DNA of 64,000 bases from Rhodopseudomonas palustris HaA2 (GCF_000013365.1 NC_007778.1:5070501-5134500), one strand, 5' to 3'. Counted from the stretch's first letter, positions 1 through 10,190 are shown. The notes: generated by a model not told the origin, from the sequence alone. A program made the numbers and translations.

Positions 1-204
1 GATCCGCAGCGTCACGCGGCGCGGCCGCAGGCCCTGCGGCAGCCGCACGGCAATGCGCAGCGCCGCCGGATCGGCCGTGGCAAGATCGGTGCGCGCCAGC
101 TTGACCATCGAGGTCACCGGCACGGAGCTGCAGGCCGTCAGCGCAGCGACCGCCAGGACGGCGGCAGCAGCGGCGAGCGGTCTGGCGAAAGCTGAGATGT
201 TCAT
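1..204 (-). CDS. Putative lipoprotein (3' part outside window)
   Basis: The reading frame is open from an ATG at 204 to the left edge, so only the first 68 codons are seen. The N-terminus is a typical lipoprotein signal: short polar start, a hydrophobic Ala/Leu stretch, and a lipobox LTAC around residue 26 followed by SSVP, so the mature protein should be acylated and membrane anchored. The visible mature part has no motif that I recognise. It is transcribed away from the DUF2975/XRE pair and shares a roughly 80-bp upstream region, including the palindrome at 233-249, with it. Function unknown. Confidence 0.65.
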   Translation of the reverse strand, partial: MNISAFARPLAAAAAVLAVAALTACSSVPVTSMVKLARTDLATADPAALRIAVRLPQGLRPRRVTLRI

Positions 205-232
205 AAGTGGACCCTACCTTGACGATGATAAT

Positions 233-249
233 TTATCGTTATACGATAA
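233..249. promoter_or_regulatory. Perfect 7-bp inverted repeat, candidate XRE operator
   Basis: TTATCGT and ACGATAA are separated by TAT, in an AT-rich patch within GC-rich DNA. GATAATTT also occurs twice directly around it (226-233 and 245-252). The site lies between the divergent lipoprotein and DUF2975/XRE genes, so autoregulation by the XRE protein is an inference from position and symmetry. Confidence 0.5.
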
Positions 250-281
250 TTTCATCTCGAAATAGATGATGGAGTTCCGCA

Positions 282-857
282 ATGCAAGCCCCTTCCACGA
301 TCGCCTCGATGGCGCCTGATGACCCGGCCGCGGCCCGCCTGGTGCGGCTGTCTCGCGCGATGGAATGGGTGACGACGGGTGGCATCGTGCTGATCGTCGG
401 CCTGCTCGGCGCCGCCTTCGTGTTCCAGAACTGGACCCGCAACCTGCTGCTGACGAAGCTCGGCGACGTCGGCAACCGGCTGCCGCTCGACGCCGGCAAT
501 CAGGCGCTGGCGGCGATCATCATCGCGGTGCCGGTCGCCGTGCTGGTGTGGGGATTGTTGAACGTGCGCGCGCTGTTCGGCGACTTCGCGCGTGGGCGCG
601 TCTTCACGGCGGCGACGGCGACGCATCTGCAGCGGTTCGGCATCGCGGTGGCGGCGCAGGGCGCGCTCGGCCCGCTGACGGCGACCGTGTTGGCGCTGGT
701 GCTGTCGCTCGGCAACCCGCCGGGTCAGCGGCTGCTGGTGCTGACCTTCTCCAGCAACGACTACATCTCGGTGATCGTCGGCGGCGTGCTGATCGCAGTC
801 GCGACTGTGATGCGCGAGGCGACGCGGATCGCCGACGAGAATGCGAGCTTCGTGTAA
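282..857 (+). CDS. DUF2975 family membrane protein
   Basis: This 191-residue protein has four hydrophobic segments, at roughly residues 33-53, 75-95, 119-140 and 154-174, with the FARGRVFT motif after the second one, which is characteristic of DUF2975 proteins. These inner-membrane proteins are usually encoded directly before a small Cro/CI-type regulator, exactly as here (stop at 857, next start at 861). The biochemical role of the family is not known; a membrane partner or sensor for the regulator is the usual guess. The start at 282 is preceded by GGAG about 7 bases upstream. Confidence 0.8.
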   Translation: MQAPSTIASMAPDDPAAARLVRLSRAMEWVTTGGIVLIVGLLGAAFVFQNWTRNLLLTKLGDVGNRLPLDAGNQALAAIIIAVPVAVLVWGLLNVRALFGDFARGRVFTAATATHLQRFGIAVAAQGALGPLTATVLALVLSLGNPPGQRLLVLTFSSNDYISVIVGGVLIAVATVMREATRIADENASFV

Positions 858-860
858 CCG

Positions 861-1109
861 ATGGCGATCGTGGTCAATCTCGACGTGATGCTGGCGCGGC
901 GCAAGATGCGTTCGAAAGAACTGGCCGAGCGCATCGGCATCACCGAGCAGAACGTTTCGCTGCTGAAGTCGGGTAAGGTGAAGGGTATCCGCTTCGATAC
1001 GCTGGAGCGGATCTGCGCGGCGCTGGATTGCCAGCCCGGCGATATTCTCGAATTCGTGCCCGATCCTTCCGAAGCGAGCACCTCCGAAACGAAACCGGCA
1101 CCCGCCTGA
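861..1109 (+). CDS. XRE/Cro-type HTH regulator (YozG-like)
   Basis: An 82-residue DNA-binding protein made almost entirely of one helix-turn-helix of the XRE family (residues about 8-66). The recognition region reads ELAERIGITEQNVSLLKSGK, and the C-terminal part has the LDCQPGDILEF signature of the small YozG/YvaO-like branch. The gene follows the DUF2975 gene by 3 bases and is surely co-transcribed. It probably binds the palindrome at 233-249 and controls its own operon and possibly the divergent lipoprotein gene; that link is inferred. Confidence 0.85.
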   Translation: MAIVVNLDVMLARRKMRSKELAERIGITEQNVSLLKSGKVKGIRFDTLERICAALDCQPGDILEFVPDPSEASTSETKPAPA

Positions 1110-1168
1110 CGAGGCGGATGCCGGTGTATCTTTCAAATCATCGGTCTTGGATGCGCGTGCGCCGCGCC

Positions 1169-1366
1169 TCAGCGCGCCTGCGAGGCGACGGCGAGGTGCT
1201 CGTGGGGGCGCCAGTCTTCGGCCGTCTCGTCCCAGTAATGCGCGTCGTCGAAGCGCTTCCAGTGCGCCGTCTGGGACATCATCTCACGTCCACCGACGAA
1301 CAGGGCGACGATGCCGATCAGGCCGACCAGCACGTAGATCGCAGCGATCAATGCAACAATGGTCAA
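1169..1366 (-). CDS. Small single-span membrane protein
   Basis: About 65 residues, starting at a TTG with an AGGATGAAG-like ribosome site just upstream; the frame is open further but the upstream part is proline/arginine-rich and not protein-like. Residues 2-24 form one transmembrane helix (IVALIAAIYVLVGLIGIVAL), followed by a polar tail rich in His, Asp and Trp. No family recognised. The next gene upstream on the same strand is also a tiny one-span protein. Confidence 0.5.
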   Translation of the reverse strand: MTIVALIAAIYVLVGLIGIVALFVGGREMMSQTAHWKRFDDAHYWDETAEDWRPHEHLAVASQAR

Positions 1367-1442
1367 GGCTTCATCCTCACTGTGGTTTCTGTTGCTTTGC
1401 ACCCGGATCGTGGGCGGCGGGTGCGCCGCCTGTCTCGTCAGA

Positions 1443-1643
1443 TCAGCTATTCGCCCAAGCAAACAAACCGATCCTCCGCGCGCGCACCGGCGCGGGCGCA
1501 GCCACCACCGGTTCCGGCTTTCGCGGTTGTGCACGGCGGAACAACCTCTGCCGAATGTCGTCGACCACCAGATACGCAATCAATGCGGGCGCGACGGCAC
1601 AGGTCAGGAACAACACCAACGAACCGAGCGAATTGAGATACAC
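1443..1643 (-). CDS. Small single-span membrane protein
   Basis: About 66 residues from a GTG start that has a good ribosome site (AGGAGA, 6 bases upstream). Residues about 6-28 form one hydrophobic helix ending in a VVDDIRQRLF stretch, followed by a Pro/Arg-rich basic tail, which suggests an N-out or N-in single-span protein with a cytoplasmic tail. A longer frame begins at 1745, but its first 30 residues look like untranslated sequence. Function not recognisable. Confidence 0.5.
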   Translation of the reverse strand: MYLNSLGSLVLFLTCAVAPALIAYLVVDDIRQRLFRRAQPRKPEPVVAAPAPVRARRIGLFAWANS

Positions 1644-1868
1644 GCTACATCTCCTGTCTTGGTGACGGAAAGGTAGACGCCAGTACCGCTGGACGGCATT
1701 GCGCCGGATCAATTTTGCCGCCTCGCGGAGCCCTCCGAACGCCACGATGATAGCGTGTAGTTATTTGAACGTTAATCGTTTTTCGCCGCGAACGTGGACC
1801 GGGTCGACGGACTCACCAAGTCGTGACCAGTTCCAGTGGTGCGGACGCATTGCAGCATCACAACCGAC

Positions 1869-2894
1869 TCACACCGGCTTCAGCCGGTAGTGGCTGACCC
1901 CCCATTCGTCCCCATCGGCGTAGCCGAACAGGCCGGAGGTGGCGAGGAAGAACCAGCGCCAGCGCCGCATCCACAGCGCGGTGTCGTCGCCATAGACCGG
2001 GCGCAGGATCTTTTCGATCTCGTCCTGGTGCGCGTCGAAATTGGCGAGCCAGTGCTCGGCAGTCTGCTGATAGTGTCGGCCACTCCAGCGCCACTGCTCC
2101 TCGACGCTGAACAGATCGGCATATTGCCGGATCAGCTTGTGGCTCGGCATCACCCCGCCGGTGAAAAAATGCTGCGCGATCCAATCCGCGCGGTCGGCGC
2201 GATCGAACAGATAGGCGCCGCAGCGGTGGGTGAAGATATGCATGAAGAACAGACCGCCGGGCTTCAACCAGCCGTGGATCCAGGTCAACAGCTTGCGCCA
2301 GTTCATCATGTGCTCGAACATCTCGACCGAGACGATGCGGTCGAACTGCGCGTGCGGCTCGAACACATTCATGTCGCTGGTCACGACCTGCAGATTCGGC
2401 AGGTCGCGGGCGATCGCCTCGGCTTCGATGTAGTTGCGCTGCGACGCCGAATTCGACACGGCGACGATGCGGGCATACGGAAACCGTTGCGCCATCGCCA
2501 GCGACAGCGAGCCCCAGCCGCAGCCGAGTTCGAGAATGCTCTGGCCGTCGCGCAGATCGGCGTGGTCCATCGTCAGCCGCAGCGCTTCCTCTTCGGCCTG
2601 CGCCAGCGTGGTGTCGGCTTCCCGATAGAAACACGACGAGTATTTGCGGTGCGGGCCCAGCACCTTGCCGAAGAACGCCGCCGGCACCTCGTAGTGCTGG
2701 GCGTTGGCGGCGTCGGTGTGCTCGGCGACCGCGCGCGCCGCCATCTCGCGGGCGAAGGCGGCGTCGGCGGCCTCGTTGCCACGTGCCATCTTGGCCGCCG
2801 TGCGCGCGCACAGCCGGTTGATCGCGACGCGGATCACCGGATCGGGCAGCGGAACGCGTTCGGCGGCCTCGATGATCGAGGAGATCAGACTCAT
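1869..2894 (-). CDS. Cyclopropane-fatty-acyl-phospholipid synthase family methyltransferase
   Basis: A 341-residue SAM-dependent methyltransferase of the CFA synthase/mycolic acid cyclase family. The AdoMet-binding motif I LELGCGWGSLS lies near residue 130, followed by the family features SNSASQRNYI and the SVEMFEHM catalytic-region motif. It is shorter than E. coli Cfa (382 residues) and lacks part of its N-terminal lipid domain, so the acceptor may not be a plain phospholipid. Its start overlaps the stop of the preceding DUF1295 gene by ATGA, so the two are translationally coupled. In other bacteria this pairing is linked to unusual lipid modification; the substrate here is not known. Confidence 0.85.
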   Translation of the reverse strand: MSLISSIIEAAERVPLPDPVIRVAINRLCARTAAKMARGNEAADAAFAREMAARAVAEHTDAANAQHYEVPAAFFGKVLGPHRKYSSCFYREADTTLAQAEEEALRLTMDHADLRDGQSILELGCGWGSLSLAMAQRFPYARIVAVSNSASQRNYIEAEAIARDLPNLQVVTSDMNVFEPHAQFDRIVSVEMFEHMMNWRKLLTWIHGWLKPGGLFFMHIFTHRCGAYLFDRADRADWIAQHFFTGGVMPSHKLIRQYADLFSVEEQWRWSGRHYQQTAEHWLANFDAHQDEIEKILRPVYGDDTALWMRRWRWFFLATSGLFGYADGDEWGVSHYRLKPV

Positions 2895-3730
2895 GACGTT
2901 GCAGGACCTCTCGACACGGGGTTCCCCGGCGGCAGCGGAAAGAACTTGCTGGTGCGCGCCTGATACGCCTTGTAGCGCTCGCCGCGGGATTTGAGCATCT
3001 GCTCCTCCAGCGGCGGAATGCCGGTGAGGTGCACCAGGATCCAGTACATGAACAGCGGCGCCAGCAGCGCGGCGTAGCCCCATGGATAGGACAACGGATC
3101 GGCGAACGGAATGGCGATCACCGGATAGGCCAGCCAGCCGAACCATTCGAAGAAGTAGTTCGGATGCCGCGACCAGCCCCACAGGCCGGCGTCGCAGACC
3201 TGGCCCTTGTTGGCGGGATTTTGGCGGAACGCCTTCAGTTGCGAATCGGCCAGCCCCTCGCCGGCGATGCCGATCACGAGAATCAGGATGCCGAGCCAGT
3301 CCTGCAGCCGCAGGTCGCCCGCCGGCGCGCGCGCCGCAACGAAGATCGCGAACACCAGCGGGATCGAGCCGTAGGCCTGCTGCTGCAGGAAGACGAACAT
3401 CTTCTTCGGCGCGTCGGCGCCCCAATCCTTGGCGAAGGCGGCATAACGCGGATCATCGCCGATATGCCGGCTGCGCGCGGCAATGTGCGAGCCGAGCCGC
3501 ACCGACCAGGCGACGACAAGCGCCGCCACCAGCCATTGCCGCGCATTCGCCTCCGCGCCGTCGACCGACCACAGCGACGCGGCGGCGCCGGTCAGGCCGA
3601 GCGAGAACGTCCAGATCGTGTCGACCCAGCCGGAATTGCCGGTCTTCTGCTGCACCACCCAGGCGCCCGCCATCAGCGCCGACAGCGCCAGCCCGATCGC
3701 CACCAGAGCCTCGAGATATAAAACCGTCAT
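2891..3730 (-). CDS. DUF1295 membrane protein (steroid 5-alpha-reductase-like)
   Basis: A 279-residue polytopic membrane protein with the C-terminal steroid-reductase/isoprenylcysteine-methyltransferase-like fold: the sequence GLWGWSRHPNYFFEW (about residues 190-204) is the family signature, and the C-terminus has the E-R-Y-K-A-Y motif. Around seven hydrophobic segments are visible. The ATG at 3730 has AAGGA about 8 bases upstream. Family members are thought to be NAD(P)H-dependent reductases of lipids. First gene of a two-gene operon with the CFA-synthase-like methyltransferase, which suggests they act on the same lipid; that is inference. Confidence 0.85.
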   Translation of the reverse strand: MTVLYLEALVAIGLALSALMAGAWVVQQKTGNSGWVDTIWTFSLGLTGAAASLWSVDGAEANARQWLVAALVVAWSVRLGSHIAARSRHIGDDPRYAAFAKDWGADAPKKMFVFLQQQAYGSIPLVFAIFVAARAPAGDLRLQDWLGILILVIGIAGEGLADSQLKAFRQNPANKGQVCDAGLWGWSRHPNYFFEWFGWLAYPVIAIPFADPLSYPWGYAALLAPLFMYWILVHLTGIPPLEEQMLKSRGERYKAYQARTSKFFPLPPGNPVSRGPATS

Positions 3731-3926
3731 CAAATCATCCTTGATCGCCGCGCCACGTTCCCCGCAAATACGCGATCGTTCAAGTCCCGGTTTCAGCGGC
3801 CGGTTCCGCGCTGCGCGGCGTGGCGCAGGGAGGTGCGGGATAACCGCTGCCGAGCCTTCCTTCCGCGTCGCACTGTGCCATATTGATGGAAACAACCCTC
3901 CCGGCAAACCGGAGATCGAACGCGCG

Positions 3927-4925
3927 ATGGCATCTGGCCCCTCTTCCCGCCCGGCGATGGAGATCGAACTCACCAAGCTGTCGTCGCCGCGGATTTTCCT
4001 GGTGCGGATGCTGGTGTTTCTGGTGCTGTGCGCGCTGATCACGGTGGTGCTGTACAAGCAGGTCATGGCCGCGTTCATGGCCAATCCCGGGCTCAACGGT
4101 CTGATCTGCCTGGTGCTGCTGATCGGCATCGTGCTGGCGTTCCGGCAGGTGATCCGGCTGTATCCCGAGGTCGCCTGGGTCAATACATTCCGCATCAGCG
4201 ATCCGGGTCTGGCGATCGAGCGGCGGCCGACGCTGCTGGCGCCGATGGCCGCCCTGCTCGGCGGCGAACGCAGCGGCCGAATCACGATCTCGCCGCAGAT
4301 CATGCGGCATCTGCTGGATTCGATCGCGACCCGGCTGGACGAGGCGCGCGACATCTCGCGCTACATGACCGGACTCTTGGTGTTTCTGGGCCTGCTCGGC
4401 ACGTTCTGGGGCCTGATCGAGACGGTCGGCGCGATCGGCGGGGTGATCGGCGGGCTGAAGGTGACCGGCGACGCCGGCTCGCTGTTCGATACGCTGAAAG
4501 AGGGCCTCGCCGCGCCGCTCGGCGGCATGGGCATCTCGTTCTCGTCGTCGCTGTTCGGCCTCGCCGGCTCGCTGGTGCTCGGCTTCCTCGATCTGCAATC
4601 GAGCCAGGCGCAGAACCGGTTCTATACCGACCTCGAGGACTGGCTGGCCTCGACCGTGCGCGGCGCCACCGCCGACGGCGGCATCGCCGGCAGCGGCGAT
4701 CTGCAGAACGCAATCGAACGGCTGCGGCTGACGCTGGAGGACGGCGGTGCCAACCGCGCCACCACCGCGGCGATGGCCAACCTCGCCGACGCGATTCAGA
4801 ATCTCGTCGCCCATATGCGCAACGAGCAGCAGATGATCCGCGAATGGGCCGACGCCCAGGGCGAGCAGAACCGCGAGATCAAGGACCTGCTGACCGCGAT
4901 GGTGCGCCAGCGGGAGAAGAACTGA
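3927..4925 (+). CDS. MotA/TolQ/ExbB-family proton channel protein
   Basis: A 332-residue inner-membrane protein. Two hydrophobic segments near residues 25-75, a conserved glycine-rich channel region (MTGLLVFLGLLGTFWGLIETVGAIGG, about 147-173) and a fourth segment (GMGISFSSSLFGLAGSLVLGF, about 198-218) match the MotA/TolQ/ExbB channel fold. The C-terminus is a predicted coiled coil rich in Glu and Gln. The ATG at 3927 is chosen because the upstream frame reads into non-protein-like sequence. It is followed, after a palindromic repeat, by a MotB/OmpA-like partner, so the pair probably forms a proton-driven stator or peptidoglycan-linked energiser. Not the flagellar MotA itself. Confidence 0.85.
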   Translation: MASGPSSRPAMEIELTKLSSPRIFLVRMLVFLVLCALITVVLYKQVMAAFMANPGLNGLICLVLLIGIVLAFRQVIRLYPEVAWVNTFRISDPGLAIERRPTLLAPMAALLGGERSGRITISPQIMRHLLDSIATRLDEARDISRYMTGLLVFLGLLGTFWGLIETVGAIGGVIGGLKVTGDAGSLFDTLKEGLAAPLGGMGISFSSSLFGLAGSLVLGFLDLQSSQAQNRFYTDLEDWLASTVRGATADGGIAGSGDLQNAIERLRLTLEDGGANRATTAAMANLADAIQNLVAHMRNEQQMIREWADAQGEQNREIKDLLTAMVRQREKN

Positions 4926-4950
4926 TGGCGGCGGTGCGCGAACGGCGCGC

Positions 4951-5120
4951 GCCTCACCTCTCCCCGCGTGCGGTGCCTCACCTCTCCCCGCGTGCGGGGA
5001 GAGGTCGGATCGCATCGCCAGATGCGATCCGTGTGAGGGGGCGCCTCGCCGAGGCCGAGCGGCTCAGACTCGCGGAGACGCCCCCTCACCCCACCCCTCT
5101 CCCCGCGCGCGGGGAGAGGG
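4951..5120. repeat. Palindromic intergenic repeat (CCTCTCCCCGCG type)
   Basis: Two arms, CTCTCCCCGCGTGCGGGGAGAG near 4982-5003 and its variant near 5097-5118, bracket shorter internal palindromes (GCATCGCCAGATGC). The left arm is partly duplicated: the sequence CCTCACCTCTCCCCGCGTG occurs twice within 45 bases. It separates the MotA-like and MotB-like genes and can form a large stem on RNA. Same general architecture as the elements at 6831 and 47693/48182. Confidence 0.85.
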
Positions 5121-5166
5121 AGCGCGCTGCCGTCGTTGCGGAGCTGCGGCTCACAGGAGCTCATTA

Positions 5167-6192
5167 ATGGCGCTGGCCCGCGGACGGCGGCAGGAGACAG
5201 GGTTCAACTACTGGCCGGGATTCGTCGACGCGCTGTCGACGCTGATCCTCGGCATCGTGTTTCTGCTGTCGGTGTTTCTGGTGGTGCAATTCTTCCTGTC
5301 GCAGGAGGTCACCGGCAAGGACAAGGCGCTGCAGGAGCTCAACGCCCGGATCGCGCAGCTCAACGATCTGTTGTCGCTGGAGAAGCTCGGCAAACTTGAT
5401 ATCGAGGAGCAGCTGTCGCAAGTCCGCGCCGGCCTGTCCGCGGCGCAGAGCGAGCGCGACCGCGTCAAGGGACTGTATGACGGCCTCGCCGGCGCCGGCA
5501 GCGACGCCGCCGGCCGCGCCGGCGAACTCGGCAAGGCGCTGGAATCGGAGAAGCAGCTTTCGGCCCGGGCGCTGGCGCAGGTCGAGGTGCTGAACCAGCA
5601 GATCTCGGCGCTGCGCCGCCAGCTCGCGGCGCTGGAAGAGGCGCTGGAGGCCACCGAAAGGCGCGACAAGGAATCGCAGGGCAGGATCGCCGATCTCGGC
5701 CAGCGGCTGAATCTGGCGCTGGCGCAGCGGGTGCAGGAGCTGTCGCGCTATCGCTCGGAATTCTTCGGCCGGCTGCGCGCGATCCTTGGCGACCGCCCCG
5801 ACATCCGCATCGTCGGCGACCGCTTCGTGTTCCAGTCGGAAGTGTTCTTCGACACCGGACAGGCGCTGCTGCTGCCCGAAGGCCGCGCCGAACTCGACAA
5901 GCTCGCCGCCGCGCTGACCGAACTCGACAAGAAGATCCCGTCGGAGATCCCCTGGGTGCTGCGCGTCGACGGCCACACCGACCGGCGGCCGATCACCGGC
6001 GTGTTCAAATCGAACTGGGAGCTGTCGAGCGCGCGCGCGATCTCGGTGGTGCAGTATCTGGTGTCGCTCGGCGTCCCGGCGCAGCGCCTGGTCGCCGCCG
6101 GCTTCGCCGAATTCCAGCCGCTCGACACCGCCAACACAGATGAGGCCTACCGCCGCAACCGCCGCATCGAGCTGAAGCTGACGGAGCGGTGA
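5167..6192 (+). CDS. MotB/OmpA-family peptidoglycan-binding protein
   Basis: A 341-residue protein with one N-terminal membrane helix (residues about 18-45) that carries an acidic residue in FVDALSTL, as in MotB-type proton channels, then a long coiled coil (about 50-190), then a C-terminal OmpA/MotB peptidoglycan-binding domain (about 215-341) with the DTGQALLLPEGRAEL, GHTDRRP and RNRRIELKL signatures. ATG at 5167 with GGAG 8 bases upstream. Together with the MotA-like protein upstream it should form an inner-membrane complex anchored to the cell wall; what the complex drives cannot be told from sequence. Confidence 0.87.
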   Translation: MALARGRRQETGFNYWPGFVDALSTLILGIVFLLSVFLVVQFFLSQEVTGKDKALQELNARIAQLNDLLSLEKLGKLDIEEQLSQVRAGLSAAQSERDRVKGLYDGLAGAGSDAAGRAGELGKALESEKQLSARALAQVEVLNQQISALRRQLAALEEALEATERRDKESQGRIADLGQRLNLALAQRVQELSRYRSEFFGRLRAILGDRPDIRIVGDRFVFQSEVFFDTGQALLLPEGRAELDKLAAALTELDKKIPSEIPWVLRVDGHTDRRPITGVFKSNWELSSARAISVVQYLVSLGVPAQRLVAAGFAEFQPLDTANTDEAYRRNRRIELKLTER

Positions 6193-6213
6193 ATGGCATT
6201 GGCACCTATCAGC

Positions 6214-6299
6214 CGTCATGGCCGGGCTTGACCCGGCCATCCATCACGGGAAATGATTTCGAAGAAGATGGATGCCCGGATCAAGTCCGGGCATGACGA
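6214..6299. repeat. REP-like palindromic repeat (GTCATGGCCGGGCTTGACCC family)
   Basis: GTCATGGCCGGGCTTGACCC at the left is matched by the inverted form GATCAAGTCCGGGCATGAC at the right, with GGATG/CATCC inner arms. A second copy of the same family lies at 22973-23068. It runs into the upstream in-frame extension of the GNAT gene. Confidence 0.85.
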
Positions 6300-6309
6300 T
6301 TGTGCACAT

Positions 6310-6753
6310 ATGACGCCCTTCACCCTCCGCCCCTATCGCGACGCCGACGAAGACGCCGCGATCGACCTGTGGCACCGTACCTGGCAGCTGGCTTATCCGG
6401 CGATCGATTTCGACAAGCGTGTCGACTGGTGGCGCGCGCGCTGGCGCGGCGAGTTGGTCCCCCAAGCCGCGATCGTCGTCGCCGAACAGGACGGCGCGCT
6501 GACCGGCTTCGTCACCATTGATGCCTCGGGCTATCTCGATCAGCTCGTGGTCGGCCCGGAGCAATGGGGCACAGGCCTCGCTGCCGCACTGGTCGACGAG
6601 GCCAAGCGGCTGTCACCGCGCGAAGTCACCCTCAAGGTCAACGCCGACAATGTTCGCGCGCTCAAATTCTACCAGCGCGCCGGTTTCATCACCACCGGCG
6701 AGGAGGTGAACTCCTCGGCCCGGCCGGTGCTGAACATGCGGTGGGCGCCGTGA
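6310..6753 (+). CDS. GNAT family N-acetyltransferase
   Basis: 147 residues with the GNAT fold: N-terminal LRPYRDADEDAAIDLWHRTW, a central strand pair (AALVAEQDGALTGFVTI type), the acetyl-CoA loop region VVGPEQWGTGLAAALVDEAKR (about residues 80-100, Q/R-x-x-G-x-G/A motif as QWGTGLA) and the C-terminal NVRALKFYQRAGF signature. The ATG at 6310 is preferred over 6253, because the extra 19 residues would be coded by the palindromic repeat. Substrate unknown; related proteins acetylate small molecules or protein N-termini. Confidence 0.85.
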   Translation: MTPFTLRPYRDADEDAAIDLWHRTWQLAYPAIDFDKRVDWWRARWRGELVPQAAIVVAEQDGALTGFVTIDASGYLDQLVVGPEQWGTGLAAALVDEAKRLSPREVTLKVNADNVRALKFYQRAGFITTGEEVNSSARPVLNMRWAP

Positions 6754-6830
6754 GCAGCCGAGAATTGCTAGGCTGGCCTCATCACAAGCACGGTCTGTGA
6801 GGCTGCGCTCCAAGTAATCGGCTGGTCCTC

Positions 6831-6968
6831 TTCCCTTCTCCCCTTGTGGGAGAAGGTGGCGCAGGCGGAGCCTGCGACGGATGAGGGGTGCCTCGAATGC
6901 CGTGCTTGCGGCACCCCCTCACCCGGCTTCGCTTTGCGAAGCCACCCTCTCCCACAAGGGGAGAGGGT
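6831..6968. repeat. Palindromic repeat, 'empty' form of the DUF559-carrying element
   Basis: Left half: CTTCTCCCCTTGTGGGAGAAGGTGGC then a short palindrome and GGATGAGGGG. Right half: CCCCTCACCCGGCTTCG, then GCCACCCTCTCCCACAAGGGG. The halves are inverted copies joined by about 30 bases. The same order of blocks surrounds the DUF559 gene at 47693-48249. Confidence 0.85.
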
Positions 6969-6973
6969 TACGA

Positions 6974-8911
<1,938 letters not shown>

Positions 8912-9117
8912 TCGAACTGCGACATCGTTGAATTAGAGCTTTTCCAGCCGATCCCCACATAGGCCCCAACCGCTGCAGCTGGCAAATCCGGGACATTGCG
9001 GTATTGAGGTCCTGACCACGTCGAAACCTTGTCTTACCGGCCCCGCTGCGATATAGAGCGCGCAAATTCGCCCGACATCATCGCGACCGTGGCGCCATCG
9101 CGCGCAAGGGATATCCC

Positions 9118-9345
9118 ATGAAGACCGAAATTCACCCGGATTATCATAACATTACTGTCGTCATGACCGACGGCACCGAATATCAGACGCGATCGACCTG
9201 GGGCAAGGAAGGCGACAAGCTGAACCTCGATATCGACCCCCGCTCGCATCCGGCGTGGACCGGCGGCACCCAGCAGGTGCTCGACCGCGGCGGCCGCGTC
9301 TCGCGCTTCCAGAAGAAATTTTCGGGCTTTCTCAAAAAAGATTGA
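9118..9345 (+). CDS. rpmE: 50S ribosomal protein L31, zinc-free form
   Basis: 75 residues, with the L31 start [19 protein letters not shown], the central [13 protein letters not shown] motif and the FQKKFSGFL end. It has no CxxC pair, so it is the cysteine-free form that does not bind zinc. It sits alone on the plus strand, followed by a strong intrinsic terminator at 9401-9429. It is part of the large ribosomal subunit at the central protuberance. Confidence 0.96.
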
Positions 9346-9400
9346 TGGTCGCGCGGCTTCGGCCTCGCCATCCGGCCCCAGGAATCGAACCCAGGAATCG

Positions 9401-9429
9401 AAAACGCCCCGCAGCTTGCGGGGCGTTTT
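9401..9429 (+). terminator. Intrinsic terminator after rpmE (likely bidirectional)
   Basis: AAAACGCCCCGCA and TGCGGGGCGTTTT form a perfect stem with a short loop and T run; the A run on the other side would also serve rcdA, which converges from the right. Just before it, CAGGAATCGAA is directly repeated (9380-9400). Confidence 0.9.
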
Positions 9430-9470
9430 GCGTTTGCGAAGGGGCGCTTCGACAGCGCGGGCCGTCCGGC

Positions 9471-9986
9471 TCAGCGCTCGAACGCCGCCTTGAGCATGTT
9501 CAATTGCGGCACCAGCGGGTTCCCGATCGCGGCCCGCTCCGACGGCGGCGGCAGGTGCATCGAGGCATCGAGCCGCCGAATCCGCGCCTGCAGGCTCATC
9601 GACCGGGCGATCAGCGACTGCAATTGCTCGGGCAGCCGCTCCAGCATGTCCGGTGCGCCGGGATCGGCGGCCGACAGCTTGACCTTGGACTTCTCCCGGT
9701 TGGCCTGGATCAGCGTCATTTCGCCTTCCTTCACCGCCCGGTGCAGCAGCAGCCAGGATGCGAGCTGCATCAGCCGCGTGGTCAGCCGCATGCTCTCGGT
9801 GGCGTAGGTCAGGCTGACCGTGCGTTCGAGCATCTTGGCCTCGGCGCGGCCATCGCCGTCGAGATAGGCGGCGGTTTCCTCGACGAGATCCATCCCCTCG
9901 CGGAACAGCGCGGTGAAGGCCGCCGAATTGGTGAGCCGTTCGCTCAGAACGACGAGCGGGGCTTCGCTCTGCGAAACTTCCGACAT
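9471..9986 (-). CDS. rcdA: RcdA, regulator of CtrA degradation (DUF1465)
   Basis: 171 residues, matching the length and the DUF1465 pattern of Caulobacter RcdA: an all-helical protein with the SEVSQSEAPLVVLSERLTNS start and the GMDLVEETAAYLDGDGR and TYATESMRLTTRLMQLASWLL helices. Known role of the family: adaptor in the ClpXP hierarchy, acting after CpdR and before PopA in delivering CtrA and other substrates at the swarmer-to-stalked transition. A cpdR gene is also present in this window (32264-32623). Transcribed toward rpmE; a shared terminator lies between. Confidence 0.85.
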   Translation of the reverse strand: MSEVSQSEAPLVVLSERLTNSAAFTALFREGMDLVEETAAYLDGDGRAEAKMLERTVSLTYATESMRLTTRLMQLASWLLLHRAVKEGEMTLIQANREKSKVKLSAADPGAPDMLERLPEQLQSLIARSMSLQARIRRLDASMHLPPPSERAAIGNPLVPQLNMLKAAFER

Positions 9987-10160
9987 GGTAGACGCCTCAC
10001 GCTATCGATTACGCCGCCGGCTCAGACGCCGACTTATGATGAACAAATCATTGCGCGGGCGACGCCGGGAGTCCAGCGCGCGCGCTTGCAACGGTTAACG
10101 CCGGCGGCGCCCGGATGATCACCACGGCGGGTGACGACCCCGTGACAGGGTTAAAAAAGC

Positions 10161-10190
10161 GCAAAAAAGAGCCGCCGTTTCCGGCGGCTT
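10161..10190 (-). terminator. Intrinsic terminator (minus strand)
   Basis: GCCGCCGGAAACGGCGGC stem-loop (10171-10188) followed on the minus strand by TCTTTTTTGCGCTTTTTT. No convincing gene ends just before it, which is what points to a non-coding transcript. Confidence 0.85.
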
